64,000 nucleotides of DNA. It comes from Capitulum mitella. Its lineage: Eukaryota > Arthropoda > Thecostraca > Pollicipedomorpha > Pollicipedidae. The translations under genes and the position numbers were made by a program. The notes beneath the pieces are model-generated. The model was not told the DNA's origin and did no database searches. It was given only the letters and a program-made list of their open reading frames with translations. Of the stretch, positions 1-12,545 are shown one piece after another. The DNA lies in contig CP099848.1 in NCBI GenBank assembly GCA_030062745.1, positions 12,313,568 to 12,377,567 on the forward strand, read 5' to 3'. The first letter of the stretch is position 1; the number at the start of each line of letters is the position of its first letter.

Positions 1-60
1 ATCATCAGACAATACCAGGCTCCATAATAAAGATCGGAAACCTGGAAAAAGTTAATGATG

Positions 61-61
<1 letters not shown>

Positions 62-100
<39 letters not shown>
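62..100. repeat. (TA)n microsatellite
   Basis: An uninterrupted TA dinucleotide run of about 39 bp. Confidence 0.98.
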
Positions 101-103
<3 letters not shown>

Positions 104-1266
104 TGAATGTGACGAGTTGATATATAACTCGTCTTAAAAATGGAAAATTGCCGTCTGCCAAAATTAAGTGGGATAAAGCCGTTAAGAAACTCACGGTTAG
201 GGTAGGTTAGGTTATTTGACCCTCGGCTGGGCCCCTCCGAGCATTTACAAAATATGACACGCCTGGTCACCTCCACGCCACGCAAGGAGGGGCATGTTCC
301 AGGCCGAGTCCGGGGTCCCTTCGCGCTGCGCGTGAAGGGACGCTCTCATTAATCAGGGAGAGACTCCAGCCCCCTAATCCCCCTCGAGCACCTCTGCCTA
401 TATCCTCTTTGTCTTGATCTGACGGGGCTTGGCAATTCTGTCTGGTTTCCAGTTTACCCCTGGCAATTTTCCGCGGCGACTTGCTCTGTCTGCGGTTTGA
501 ACCCGCTGAGCCTACATTCCGCTGGTGCGTGAAGACGTGTACGTGCACGTTTATTACATTTACTAGTCGCTACCTGCAGGCCCTTTGAGCTACGAGGGCA
601 CTGAACGCACGTGCCACCCTCATAAATCATTGAACCCCCGTGGAGCGATTGTGTACCCCTCAGGTATTGCGTAGGGATATCACTTGAAATCTTCCCTTTC
701 AAACAAATTTTTGCCTCTGTACTCCCGGCACGTTCTACCGAGGCAACTGCCCGATTATGTTTCGCGCCGCCTAGGTGTGGCGATAATGGCGCGGGGTGCG
801 GTCCGGCATGACGATTGTGGCGCGCTGACGGCGAGGTGATGAGGCACGTTGATGGATGGGTTTGTTATTGCTGCACTAGACACTTGGGGAACCGCGAACA
901 CGTTCGCGACGCAAGTTACGGCTATTGCACGATCGTGAATCGACAAAGAAGGTGCGTATGCTGTTATTCATCACTACCGTCTGGTGTGTTGCTGTCTTGC
1001 TGGTCTTTCTCTTGCGTCGCCTAGGGACAGATCCAGGATTTTGTCAAGGGGTGGGGGCGGATTTTTTTCTCGGGCTGCCACAGCGATATTGTGGGGTGCC
1101 AAAACCGTACCAAAACGGCGCCAAATTCGCTCCGGAAGAGCACCAAACTTGATCGTGATAACGCTTAAATCACGCGAAGAATTCAGTTGTTTGTGACGGG
1201 CGCCGTCAAGACACTCAAGGGCGTTTTGACTCGTACGCACTTGAAATCGGGATGCCCATATTATAT
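101..1266. other. Non-coding stretch, no gene recognised
   Basis: No recognisable coding. GGGTAGGTTAGGTTA near 200 resembles arthropod TTAGG telomere repeats. 1021-1100 (CAGATCCAGGATTTTG followed by G-rich sequence) looks like a mobile-element end. 1197-1262 resembles a unit of the satellite at 9.3-10.4 kb. Confidence 0.5.
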
Positions 1267-1274
1267 ATGGGCAT

Positions 1275-3952
1275 AGGTGGGCATCGTTACTAAAAAATGT
1301 AACTTCGTTACTCGTTACTCCGTTACTCAAAAAAGCCAGTCCGTTACTCGTTACTCCGTTACTCTGCCTTAAAAAGTAACGGAAGTTACCGTTACTCCGT
1401 TATTCCGTTACTTTTTTAAATGCAGTGAAAACCAAGCGAACGCGGGTTTTAAGTCTTTTATGCTGCTTTGTGGTTGTAAAACGCATTCCATATACAAAGG
1501 GAAGAAACAAAAAGCGCTTACCCAAAACACTCCGCTAGCTGCCCACTGCCCTCACCAGCCGTTGTAGAGTCGGCGGCGCCGGGACAACAGCCGCGGCGGG
1601 TATTCTACCACTGTGTTAGCCACGATGTTCAAACCAACGAATTTCTGTTCATTGCCCGCGGCGCCGACGGAGCGGGAACAACCGGCGCTGGAGCGGACGC
1701 ATGCAAAATGCGACAAACAGCGGACATCTATCGACTGGGTTTGATCAACAATGCCTCTCGAAGTATCCGCCCTGAACATAATGGTCTCCGTTCAGAGCTC
1801 GTTTCGGTCTCGCCAACTTCTTGTTTTGTTTTGAAATTATGTGTGTGTATTAGTTTGTGTACGTGCGCGTGCGTGGAGGTAAGATTCCTGATACCTCTGA
1901 CGTTTTTTTAATACCAAACGACGAAGGACTGAAAAAACATGACTGATATGGATTTTATTATTGTGAAATAAAAGACTAAAAAAAGGTGCTTTAGTACCTC
2001 TTCAGCACCCTTCAAGACAAATTACCTATAAAACATGGTCATAAGTAAGATGCAACGGAGGATGTTAGCCGTTCACAAGTGGAACATTTTGGAACGATGA
2101 CGTGACCTGACCTGACCCTTGTGAAAAGCCAAAATTGATATCAATGAACTCGCTATTGTCTTACGGTTCAGTATATGTCGCTTAAGTTCAGCTTTTCAGG
2201 GACAAGGTATTGTGTCTATTTACCTAATTCCAAGGATGTGTTTTGACCTTTCATGGCGTCTGGTGGCCTCAAAATTGACCTGAGGTAAAAACTCTTGAAT
2301 GTTTTCGTCTCGGTTTGACAAAACCTTTCCACCGGTGTTTTCCTTTTTTCCGTGCGATATATGGGAGCCGAGATCCTGGGAGGTGCGGAAATCCGCGCCC
2401 CCCCCTCCGGCCGGGCAAAGGGCATTCTGAGCCCGGCCGAAGACGGATTAAAAACACTTCATTTAACCCTATTCCCTGTGGGGGGACAGATTCTGCTACC
2501 CGTGTCTTTTTGCTTGTCGCTACCACACTGTTTGCCGCAGCGCCACAAGATTTTCTGGCATTTCATGGAATTGATACACACGTGTTTTGTCAACATTTAA
2601 AAAAAAATCGGTCCCGAAGAGGCGGTTCCAAGCCCCCGTTTTCGGCGGTAATGTGCTGTACATGAAGCTGCAAAGTTGTGCGGTTCACTATCGTGCCATT
2701 TTGAGTAGAAATAAAGATCACTGACTCATTTATATAGTCATGCACATCCTAAACAATGCGTATGCACACACATTTTCAGGCGAACGCACACCCAGGTACT
2801 GAAAAAATGGGGGAGCACACTATTGTGCTTATGGTGCCCTCCCAGTTTTGTTTACCTGGATCCACCTCTGCGCTACATATAAACTTAAACTGGCTTGCTA
2901 GTTGTACATCTGATGTTTATATCACCCAAAACAAACAAAAACAAAGGAAATTTCTTATTTCAAAAATCACCCTTCGTGCCCTCCCTGGAACTGCCTATGG
3001 TTTTCTATTTTAAATTTCAGCTTTCGGTATATAAAAGACTTGGACATTCCAACCTGAACCGTGTTATTCCCATGAAAATTGGTTGGTAAACACGGCCGCA
3101 GTGACCTTTCAAAAATCCCCAAGTTTTGGAGTTTTTTTACCCCACGCCCTATTTTCGCAATTTTTGAATTTTTGGGGTCCGGAATTCGAGATCTCGTTGA
3201 AACATATTAAATGGCATTCATCCCATCAACATTGGACGAATGAATCTCGAGATCTCTGGGAGGGCGGGGAGGGGAGGGGGCAGAATTGGTAATCTTCACC
3301 TTTCGGCCAATGCATATTTTTCGAAGGTGCAAAAGTGGCAACGGCTCATATCATGTTTCAGTCTGGGTCCTCACTTCTGCGTCTACAAAAAATAATGTGT
3401 CAGCCGGAAGGTGTTTCGGCCAGTGATATTTTTTTCGGGAACGCAGAAGTGGTAACTCGAATCGCATGGACAATGTAGCCTGTCCTCCAAGTTAAAAATG
3501 ATTTAACCTAACCTAACCTAAAACCTACTGTATGGTTGCAGGGATTGCCCTAGATGGGCATGTAAAACTAATTTTTTGTTAGGTTCAATTTGCCTGTTTT
3601 TTGGTTTGGTTAGCTCGTATCGGCTGAAGGCAAACATGTGTCAACTGAATCAAAATTCAAGAGTTACCTAACCAAGTCAGTTTACACACCCAGTAGGGGC
3701 CAGTGCTTAGAAAAATACCTGAGTGGGCTAAATTATTCACACAACTTGTGTTGCCACTTCCGCGTCTCCAAAAATTACGCGTAAGCGTCGGCCGAAAGGT
3801 AGATTACCGCAGATCTGCCCCCGCCCCCCCAGGGTAATGTGAATCTCATTGCCTGCAGAGAATATGGTTAAGGCAAATAGCCCAAGCAATAGTCGACAAG
3901 CTTCGTAATTATGCTTCACTACTGACAACTTGTTGTGCACATTCTGTTCTCA
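1275..3952 (+). repeat. Left arm of fold-back element
   Basis: Matches 4873-7554 in reverse complement. From outside in: GTTACTCC-rich subterminal array (1290-1415), AGGTCA/TGACCT sites (2101-2282), a TTAA-CCCTATTCCC piggyBac-like end at 2463, a GGGAGGGCGGGGAGG tract near 3258, and three TTAGG-type units (3504-3520). Confidence 0.9.
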
Positions 3953-4097
3953 CCTGGAAATACCGTAAATAATGCTTCCTCTTGATATGTGCCTTTAGCC
4001 TTGAAAGGCTACTCTTGTGACCCTTGATTATAACCTCTTTCGGTCGGCACAGGACATAGGTACGTAAAAATGACGTTACTATGTATATGGGTATATT

Positions 4098-4290
4098 CAT
4101 AGGTGGGCACTGGTCCGTTACTCCGTTACTCCGTTACTAACGAAGTTACTTTTTTGAGCAACGGAGTAACGGACCCGTTACTTTTATTTTACTGTAACGG
4201 ACTGAGTAACAGAAGTTACTTTTGTGGTCCGTTACTCCGTTACTTTTTGGTCCGTTACTCCGTTACTCCGTTACTCCGTTACTTTTTAAA
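4098..4290. mobile_element. hAT-like element end inside fold-back centre
   Basis: ATAGGTGGGCACTGGTCCG followed by many CCGTTACT units resembles, but is not the same as, the outer ends of the fold-back element. It looks like one end of a related element. Downstream are TATAAA (4482) and a GTAAGT donor (4535), possibly the remains of a transposase promoter and first exon. The ORF at 4615-4803 matches no domain I know. Confidence 0.5.
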
Positions 4291-4872
4291 CTCCTTGCAG
4301 ACACCGCCCGGCTTTATTTGCATCGGCACACACCATTGGCTACTTGAATAGCCAACGCCCAATAGCGTGCGGCGATACAAGCGCGGCTGGGCGCGCACTC
4401 AGCTGACAATCACGGAGTAGACTTGTTGACAATATTCGTCAGCTGATAAACGTTGACGGCAAGCTGGCGGCAATGGTTCAGTATAAAGGCCAGCTGACTT
4501 TGGTCTCTTTTGGGACAAAAGTATTGAATTATGCGTAAGTCTGATATGACTTAAAATGATAAATTAACCAGTCGTCATTTTTCAGGCTAAAAGATATCAA
4601 AGTTATTGTCATTTATGCTGGAACAGCCAGCTGACGGCAGTTTTCAATGTTGTCTCAAGTTAGTCACGGATTGCTTACCACCGCCACACGGTTCCCCGCC
4701 AAGATCACTCAAGGCTGTTGAGCACATGATTACTGCCGCCATGGCCTTGGATCTGTGGTGTCCATGGGGTGATGGAGTGGTGATTGATTCTTGTCTGGCC
4801 TGAAATTTTAACTACCTGACACTAAAATGTCCCATCAAGGCGTCTTTACGCCTGTACGTCTTTACGTCTGTT

Positions 4873-7554
4873 GAGAACAGAATGTGCACAATAAGTTGTC
4901 AGTAGTGAAGCATAATTATGAAGCTTGTCGACTATTGCTTGGACTATTTGCCTTAACCATATTCTCTGCAGGCAGTGAGATTCACATTACTCTGGGGGGG
5001 GGGGGCAGATCTGCGGTAATCTACCTTTCGGCCGACGCTTACGCGTAATTTTTGGAGACGCGGAAGTGGCAACACAAGTTGTGTGAACAATTTAGCCCAT
5101 TCAGGTATTTTTCTAAGCACTGCCCCCTACTGGATGTGTAAACTGACTTGGTTAGGTAACTCTTGAATTTTGATTCAGTTGACACATGTTTGCCTTCAGC
5201 CGATACGAGCTAACCAAACCAAAAAACAGGCAAATTGAACCTAACAAAAGATTAGTTTTACATGCCCATCTAGGGCAATCCCTGCAACCATACAGTAGGT
5301 TTCAGGTTAGGTTAGGTTAAATCATTTTTAACTTGGAGGACAGGCTACATTGTCCATGCGGTTCGAGTTACCACTCCTGCGTTCCCGAAAAAAATATCAA
5401 CTGGCCGAAACACCTTTCGGCTGACACATTATTTTTGTAGACGCAGAAGTGAGGACCCAAACCCAAACATGATATGAGCCGTTGCCACTTTTGCACCTTC
5501 GAAAAATATGCATTGGCCGAAAGGTGAAGATTACCAATTCTGCCCCCTCCCCTCCCCGCCCTTCCAGAGATCTCAAGATGCATTCGTCCAATGTTGATGG
5601 GATGAATGCCATTTAATATGTTTCAACGAGATCTCCAATTTCGGACCCCAAAAATTCAAAAATTCAGAAAATAGGGCGTGGGGGCAAACAAACTCCAAAA
5701 TTTCGGGATTTTCGAAAGGTCACTGCGGCCGTGTTTACCAACCAATTTTCATGGGAATAACACGGTTCAGCTTGGAACGTCCAAGTCTTTTATATACCGA
5801 AAGCTGAAATTTAAAATAGAAAACCATAGGCAGTTCCAGGGAGGCAAGAAGGGTGATTTTTGAAATAAAAAATTTCCTTCGTTTTTGTTTGTTTTGGGTG
5901 ATATAAACATCAGATGTACAACTAGCAACCCAGTTTAAGTTTATATGTAGCGCAGAGGTGGATCCAGGTAAACAAAACTGGGAGGGCACCATAAGCACAA
6001 TAGTGTGCTCCCCCATTTGTTCAGTACCTGGGTGTGCGTTCGCCTGAAAATGTGTGTGCATACGCATTGTTTAGGATGTGTATGACTATATAAATGAGTC
6101 AATGATCTTTATTTCTACTCAGAATGTCACGATAGTGAACCGCACAACTTTGCAGCTTCACGCACAGCACATTACCGCGGAAAACGGAGGCTTGGAACCG
6201 CCTCTGCGGGACCGATTTTTTTTTTAAATGTTGACAAAACACGTGTGTATCAATTCCATGAAATGCCAGAAAATCTTGTGGCGCTGCGGCAAACAGTGTG
6301 GGAGCGACAAGCAAAAAGACACGGGTAGCAGAATCTGCCCCCCCCCCACAGGGAATAGGGTTAAATGAAGTGTTTTTAACCCGTCTCCGGCCGGGCTCAG
6401 AATGCCCTTTGCCCGGCCGGAGGAGGAGCGCGGATTTCCGCACCTCCCAGGATCTCGGCTCCCATATATCGCACGGAAAAAAGGAAAACACCGGTGGAAA
6501 GGTTTTGTCAAACCGAGACGAAAACATTCAAGGGTTTTGACCTCAGGTCAATTTTGAGGCCACCAGACGCCATGAAAGGTCAAAACACGTCCTTGGAATT
6601 AGGTAAATAGACACAATATTTTGTCCCTGAAAAGCTGAACTTAAGCGACATATACTGAACCGTAAGACAATAGCGAGTTCATTGATATCAATTTTGGCCT
6701 TTCACAGGGGTCAGGTCAGGTCACGTCATCGTTCCAAAATGTTTCACTTGTGAACGGCTAACATCCTCCGTTGCATCTTACTTATGACCATGTTTTTATA
6801 GCTAATTTGCCTTTTCAAGGGTGCGGAAGAGGTACTAAAGCACCTTTTTTTAGTCTTTTATTTCACAATAATAAAATCCATATCAGTCATGTTTTTTCAG
6901 TCCTTCGTCGTTTGGTATTAAAAAAACGTCAGGGGTATCAAGAATCTTACCTCCACGCACGCGCTCGTACACAAACTAATACACACACATAATTTCAAAA
7001 CAAAACAAGAAGTTGGCGAGACCGAAACGAGCTCTGAACGGAGACCATTATGTTCAGGGCGGATACTTCGAGAGGCATTGTTGATCAAACCCAGTCGATA
7101 GATGTCCGCTGTTTGTCGCATTTTGGATGCGTCCGCTCCAGCGCCGGTTGTTCCCGCTTCGTCGGCGCCGCGGGCAATGAACAGGAATTCGTTGGTTTGA
7201 ACATTGTGGCTAACACAGTGGTAGAATACCCGCCGTGGCTGTTGTCCCGGCGCCGCCGACTCTACAACGGCTGGTGAGGGCAGTGGGCAACTAGCGGAGT
7301 GTTTTGGGTAAGCGCTTTTTGTTTCTTCCCTTTGTATATGGAATGCGTTTTACAACCACAAAGCAGCATAAAAGACTTAAAACCCGCGTTCGCTTGGTTT
7401 TCACTGCATTTAAAAAAGTAACGGAATAACGGAGTAACGGTAACTTCCGTTACTTTTTAAGGCAGAGTAACGGAGTAACGAGTAACGGACTGGCTTTTTT
7501 GAGTAACGGAGTAACGAGTAACGAAGTTACATTTTTTAGTAACGATGCCCACCT
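4873..7554 (-). repeat. Right arm of fold-back element
   Basis: Reverse complement of 1275-3952. Differences include homopolymer lengths (a 12-G run at 4994-5005, a 10-C run at 6338-6347) and scattered substitutions, so the two arms have diverged slightly and are not an exact assembly duplication. Confidence 0.9.
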
Positions 7555-7877
7555 ATGGGCATAGATATGCACTGCACTATGGCTGCTTCCTCGATGTTAC
7601 AGGGGCGCCCTCGTAACAACCAACATCCTTTTACAAGAGCGCACGATTCCACATGTACGTTCTTTAAACGCCTTAATGCAGGGGCACGGGAATTCCTCTT
7701 CAGTTAGGGGGCGGGTGGGGGGAGGCAAAAAGCTTTTTTGATTAATTCTTTCCAGTCAACGCCCATAGGGTCAATGTAAAATTAAAAAAATGGAGGGACG
7801 GAGGCCCCTTGGCCCCATGGCTCCCGCGCCTATGCCTTTGCGTTATCAGACAAAATTCATTCCTGAAACTGGATTAA
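7555..7877. other. Non-coding, satellite-like fragment
   Basis: 7570-7620 (CTATGGCTGCTTCCTCGATG then CAGGGGCGCC) resembles sequence at 10,360-10,385 and units of the 9.3-10.4 kb satellite. Nothing else is recognised. Confidence 0.4.
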
Positions 7878-9104
7878 CCCGTCCCCGACTGGGGGGTGGC
7901 AGTTGACTGCCCCCACCTGAGGTTTTTCTGGGATTGCGAGTGAACGAACAAACACAGAGTCACGAAACTTTGTGTACCTTTTGCTCCATCAATTTTACAT
8001 CTCGTGTCAAAATTCTGACTTCATGTCAGGTCAGGTCCGTTTGACCTGAACTAAGTCAGGTCAAACGGACGTATGTCCAAAAAAGTTTAGCGCCCTGTAA
8101 CTTTTTGGCAAAACAATATATCTCAGTAATACTTTCAGGGATTAGCGATCGTGATAGATGTAACAAATCTGCTATCTCAGATTTTTTGGAATTGTCCGGG
8201 TCATTGACCTAAGGTCAAGCCAATTTTTAACACATGTCGCCGTTTTTCGGAAATTGACGGAATATTTCATGGCATTTTTAGTGTGGAGTCAAGCAGACAT
8301 CTATTTACCGTCATTGGGCAAAGTATCAATGGCTTCCAGCCACTGACCTAAGGTCAGGTCACGAATAACTGTAGTGAGCCAAAATGTACCACCGTCAAAA
8401 TCGACGATAAATTACTCAGAATGGGTAGAAAATGTCAGAACTAGCTTGCACAGACGGAATTAATACCAGGAACCTCAAAAAAAGTTTGAAAAAGTAGCAT
8501 ATTTTGAAAATAAACAGGCTCTCGCGAATGAAGCTCCGCCAAATTTGTAGATTGGTAACTAATAAATTTTTCCAAAATTTAGGCATGAGAAACCATCACA
8601 AGAACCACAAAGATCAATAAAATATACACAGATCGTCTTTTTTCGCGGAAATAAAGGAACGCTAAACTAGTTCCCGTCAATTTGGCACCGCACACGGCAG
8701 CGGCGCACACCGACAGCTGGCGGGAGAACTGCCATGTCTTTAACTCATCGTTTCGGCGTATATATTGAAGAAATCTGGGGAAATGAGACGTGTATCGGCA
8801 TCCGCGGACCTTTACTTGTGCGCTGGTGCCTTTACCTATGCGTTATTAGTCACAGCCCTTGAGATTCAGGCCATTTCTCGGTCTCATGCAGTCGGCTATG
8901 AGAAAACATATATAGGGCGTAAATTGCTTACATATTATCTAAAACTAAAAATGAGACCAGTTTCGAGCTCTACTCATCACAAGCGTTCTAACGGTATGCT
9001 TATTTTTATCGTGCGACCAACCATTCGTGAGTTAGAGGGGTCAGCCAACTGCCCCCCCCCCCCCAGTCGCCCATGTTCGAAACGGATCGACGGTCGTGCG
9101 CGGG
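7878..9104. mobile_element. piggyBac-like MITE (TTAA-flanked), AGGTCA-rich
   Basis: TTAA lies at both ends (7874-7877 and 9105-9108), with CCCG starts in inverted orientation and a shared subterminal GGCAGTTG(A/G)CTG block near each end. The interior has repeated AGGTCA/TGACCT half-sites, including an inverted pair at 8025-8070. No transposase is present. Confidence 0.65.
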
Positions 9105-9259
9105 TTAAGCACCAGTCTGAACGTGAAGTTTGGCCCTGTGCCTTTCGTGTTACATAGGAGCCATTCTAACAAAACGGCGTCTATTACCAAAACGTTGGTT
9201 CTTTTTCGATGCTACTAAGGTCTTGTTTTGAAGAATAAGATGTCATGGTTCTTCACTTG

Positions 9260-10400
9260 GGTGTCTGTGTCGTCAGGGCGCCTTTTACATGACTGCGTGC
9301 CCGAAATCTGTTACGTGAGCGCCTTTTTGGTACCACAGTAACACGTTTTGAACGACAGGTCATCTGTACTCTATCACATGGGCGCCTCTTTGATGTCAAG
9401 GGACTTTTGAACGGCAGTGCGCCCATACTCCGCCACAGAGGCGCCTCCTTGGTGTCACAGGGTTTTTGAACGAAGGCGCAATCATACTCTGTCGCAGAGG
9501 CGGCTGTTTAGTGTCGCAGGGGCACCTCTTGATTGACAAGTTGACTAAACCATCACAGGGGTGACCTCCTGATGCCACACGGACCTTCGGAACGGCGGGG
9601 AACCCATACCACATCACAGGGGCGCATCCTCGGTTTCACAGGGCCGTTTTTACCAACGAGGCACCCTTAAACCAACTCAAGGTCGCCTTCTTGGTGTCAC
9701 AGAGGAATCTTTTGAACGACAACACACTGATACACTGTTACAGTGGTGCCTCTTTGGTGCCACGTAACTGATTTTAAATGAAAAACAAAGAAGATTAACG
9801 TAAAATTACATAAATATCAATTGATCAAAATAACGGGGCACCCATGCTTTATCACAAGGACTTACGCTTGGTGTCGCAGAGGCTTTTTAATGGCAGAGTG
9901 CCAGTAACCAATCGCAGAGTCGCCTCCTTATAAATCAACCCATCACAGTAGCGCCATTTGAATGGCAGGGGTATGTATAATGCAGCAGGGATGCCTTTTC
10001 AATGTCACCAGAGTGCTCTTTCAAAAAAAAGAAAACGGCGCCGTGATTCGTCACAGGAGCACTTTCGAATACTATGTCATCGATGGGACGTCTTTTGAAT
10101 GTTATATCATCGAATAGGCGCCTCTGTGTCACAAGGGTGTCATACTAACGAAAAGATCATCCATGGACGTGGGCGCCTCCTCGATGTCAGCTGGGCGCCG
10201 TTTTGAGGATGTCATGTCCCGTCACCAACACGCCACCTTTGTGCCACTGGGGCACCTTTTTAACGCCAGGGCGCCCATACATCAATGCAATGAGCCCGTG
10301 TCCTCCGTGTCCTGTCTGTGTCAGGTAACTCTGCGTTAAGGGCGGGCGCACATAAGCTATATTATGGCCGCTTCCTTGATGATACAAAAGCTTTTTTTAT
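9260..10400. repeat. Degenerate ~60-bp satellite array
   Basis: About 15-18 diverged units share the order CACAGGGGCGCCTC, TTGGTGTCACAGGGG, TTTTGAACG and GGCGCCCATAC. Unit length is mostly 58-63 bp with indels, for example units starting near 9379, 9438 and 9497. No coding function is apparent. Confidence 0.75.
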
Positions 10401-12273
10401 ATCAGGATTCGCATGTTCTAACACAAGGGTGGACGATGTCAGGTGTGTTCTGTTTAACGATAGGTTGCCTTTGTATCCATGAACAGCATTCGTCCGTGAA
10501 TGGCTGCCATGTTCTTACCAAAATGCAAAGGGGTGTCCTTCCGCCCCCCCCCCCCTCCAGATCCATCCCTGTTGCTGCCCAAGTTCTTGTTTGATGTCCG
10601 ATCGCAAGGTTGTCTTTTTCTGTCTGCCAGTACTGGTAGACCCTGAATAAAATTCAAATTTCTGCCAATGGGGACTTTCCGGCGACCTGAACCGGAGCTT
10701 GGAGCCGTTGTGGAAAGAGTCCCCTACAAAAGTCAAACATCAGATTCCAGTTTCACGCTAAAGAGAAATCTAGCCATTTTTCGTTTCTACTGGTCCTAGA
10801 TATGGTTAGCGTAGTTCGTGTGGATGGTATTCCTCGTGGGAGATTTTCCATCGTAGGTTCGTAAAGCTGTTTAACGGCGTCTTAATCTCACACCGGGTTG
10901 GCGTATGTGTGTGGGTGTGTGGACGTCCCATATCTAATGTACTATGTAGCAACAGTCCGACTTTGTGACTGTTCTTCTCCGAATGGAGATTCGGGAAACA
11001 ATGAGCCACAGCACAGCATCGAGACCTAATGGGACTAACACGAAGCGAAAGACCTTCCTCATCGTACTGTTGTTAGAGTGCTTTTGTGATCTCCACTCGT
11101 GCTTGTGCTTTGGGTTCGTAAAACCCACCCGAAGAGGTGGGCAGACTCCTAATGCGGCCGCGTTTTTCTGTGACAAACTTCTGCGTCTCTGACAGCTGCC
11201 TCCTCGCGTACACTGGCCCAGTGTCTCCAGTCGTCGCCTGCTTGACCATTAACCAGTTTGTTCCTTGTGACCTTACTGTGCATCGAGTCCTTGCCTGCTT
11301 AAGCAATGACAAAGCTGTGATTTACGAGCGGGATTTCAGCTTGTTAATGCAGGCGTAACAGCATTGTAAGATGGCAGCGGTTTTGCTCCACCGGGAATCA
11401 CGCTTTCAGGAACTCCGCGAAGCTGGTTCCCCAGAACACGTTCATGGGTCAGGACAAACGAGCCTGGTACGTTGTGTCACAAACCGTGCTCCCATTCTGA
11501 CCTTTCAGAGGAACAGCACCGGGCATTCGCTGCTATTTCTGAACATGGTATTTCAGTCGAGCATTTCGCAGAATTATGTCACAGACGCAATGAAAGACTG
11601 GGTTTATTTTCTCCGACCCAAAATGAGCTCATTCCCGCCCTTGATTGAATAGGACTGACCATTATGGACAATACCATAAAATGGAGTTTAAAGAATCTTA
11701 GATTAGAGAGGGTCACAGGAAATAACCATTCGACGAAAACATAAGTCACCGTTATTTTTGGGCAATCTTGGAGAAAATGGGCGCTGTTACCCGGACGTGT
11801 TTGATGAGAAGCGAAGTGTTAGGGGCCAGAGATGTTAAACCCTTCAGATGTTGAAAGGAGGGCGGTTGAAATGCGTCAAAATCCTGCTCAGGCACACGGT
11901 CCACGAGTTGGGAAGGTCATGACTGACAATGGGCCATGAGCGAGCGGAGCCCCAGACCATACGCGTAAACATGCGTACGTATGTTGCAACACCATGGTGA
12001 ATACAACGAAAATGGCTGAGACAGACACGTAACGAGTACACGCATAAGTGGGCCCAGAGGGGGAACGGCTAGACCCACTCCTGGTATGGTACACTTCGGC
12101 TATTGGTTGAGATGAGTCCCGCAGAAAACACGTGACATGGAAAAGGCAAATGGGGGGAGAAAACCCCTTCAAGCTCAAAATCCTGACTCAATAAATTTGC
12201 CGAAATTGACGAGCGCATATTAACGGTTCGGATTTCGCGAAACACACAGTTTCCAACGTTTCACATGTTACAT
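10401..12273. other. No gene recognised
   Basis: Only short ORFs with no recognisable domains. A 12-C run lies at 10544-10555 and a GTGTGTGGGTGTGTGG tract near 10,907. Confidence 0.5.
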
Positions 12274-12545
12274 CATGGGTGTAATCTCTGCGGGGTTGTG
12301 GGGGACATGTCCCCGCAGTTTCCCAGAAGTGGTGATTTGCCTCCCCCCTAATTTTTAAGATATCAAATCGGTATTTCTCATTGGCGTCACGACTTCTTGA
12401 ACCTTGAAACCTAATAGGAGGGATTTCAAATGTAGTTTGTCATGCAACTCTTGAAAAATGTTTTTTTTTACCCCCGCCTTGCCTATCTTTGGTCGACTGT
12501 AGCCAGCTTGTTCCTCCCAATTTTTCAACCGTGGCTACACCCATG
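12274..12545. mobile_element. MITE with CATGGGTGTA termini
   Basis: Begins CATGGGTGTAATC and ends GGCTACACCCATG. Contains the palindrome GGGGACATGTCCCC, shared with the copy at 27,774. No coding capacity. Confidence 0.6.

Larger units (their letters stand above)
1275..7554. mobile_element. 6.3-kb fold-back (long inverted repeat) element, hAT-like ends
   Basis: 1275-3952 and 4873-7554 are near-identical reverse complements (about 2.68 kb each, with scattered substitutions and small indels) around a 0.92-kb centre. The outer ends read AGGTGGGCATCG...CGATGCCCACCT and are flanked by the 8-bp direct repeat ATGGGCAT (1267-1274 and 7555-7562). Eight-bp duplications and GGTGGGCA-type ends fit hAT elements. 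The repeat is itself palindromic, so its exact register is ambiguous. Subterminal sequence is full of GTTACTCC repeats. Arms contain short mirrored ORFs (for example 75 aa at 1552-1779 (-) and 7050-7277 (+)) with no recognised domain, so the element is probably non-autonomous. Confidence 0.85.

Noticed and set aside
2315..2665. Mirrored ORFs in the fold-back arms as transposase
   Set aside because: No transposase motifs; mirrored ORFs follow from the inverted repeat itself.
4606..4803. 65-codon ORF in the fold-back centre as a gene
   Set aside because: No start in good context and no domain known to me; kept only as a possible transposase remnant.
9260..10400. CRISPR-like array
   Set aside because: Units are diverged throughout with no constant repeat/unique spacer pattern, and the DNA is eukaryotic.
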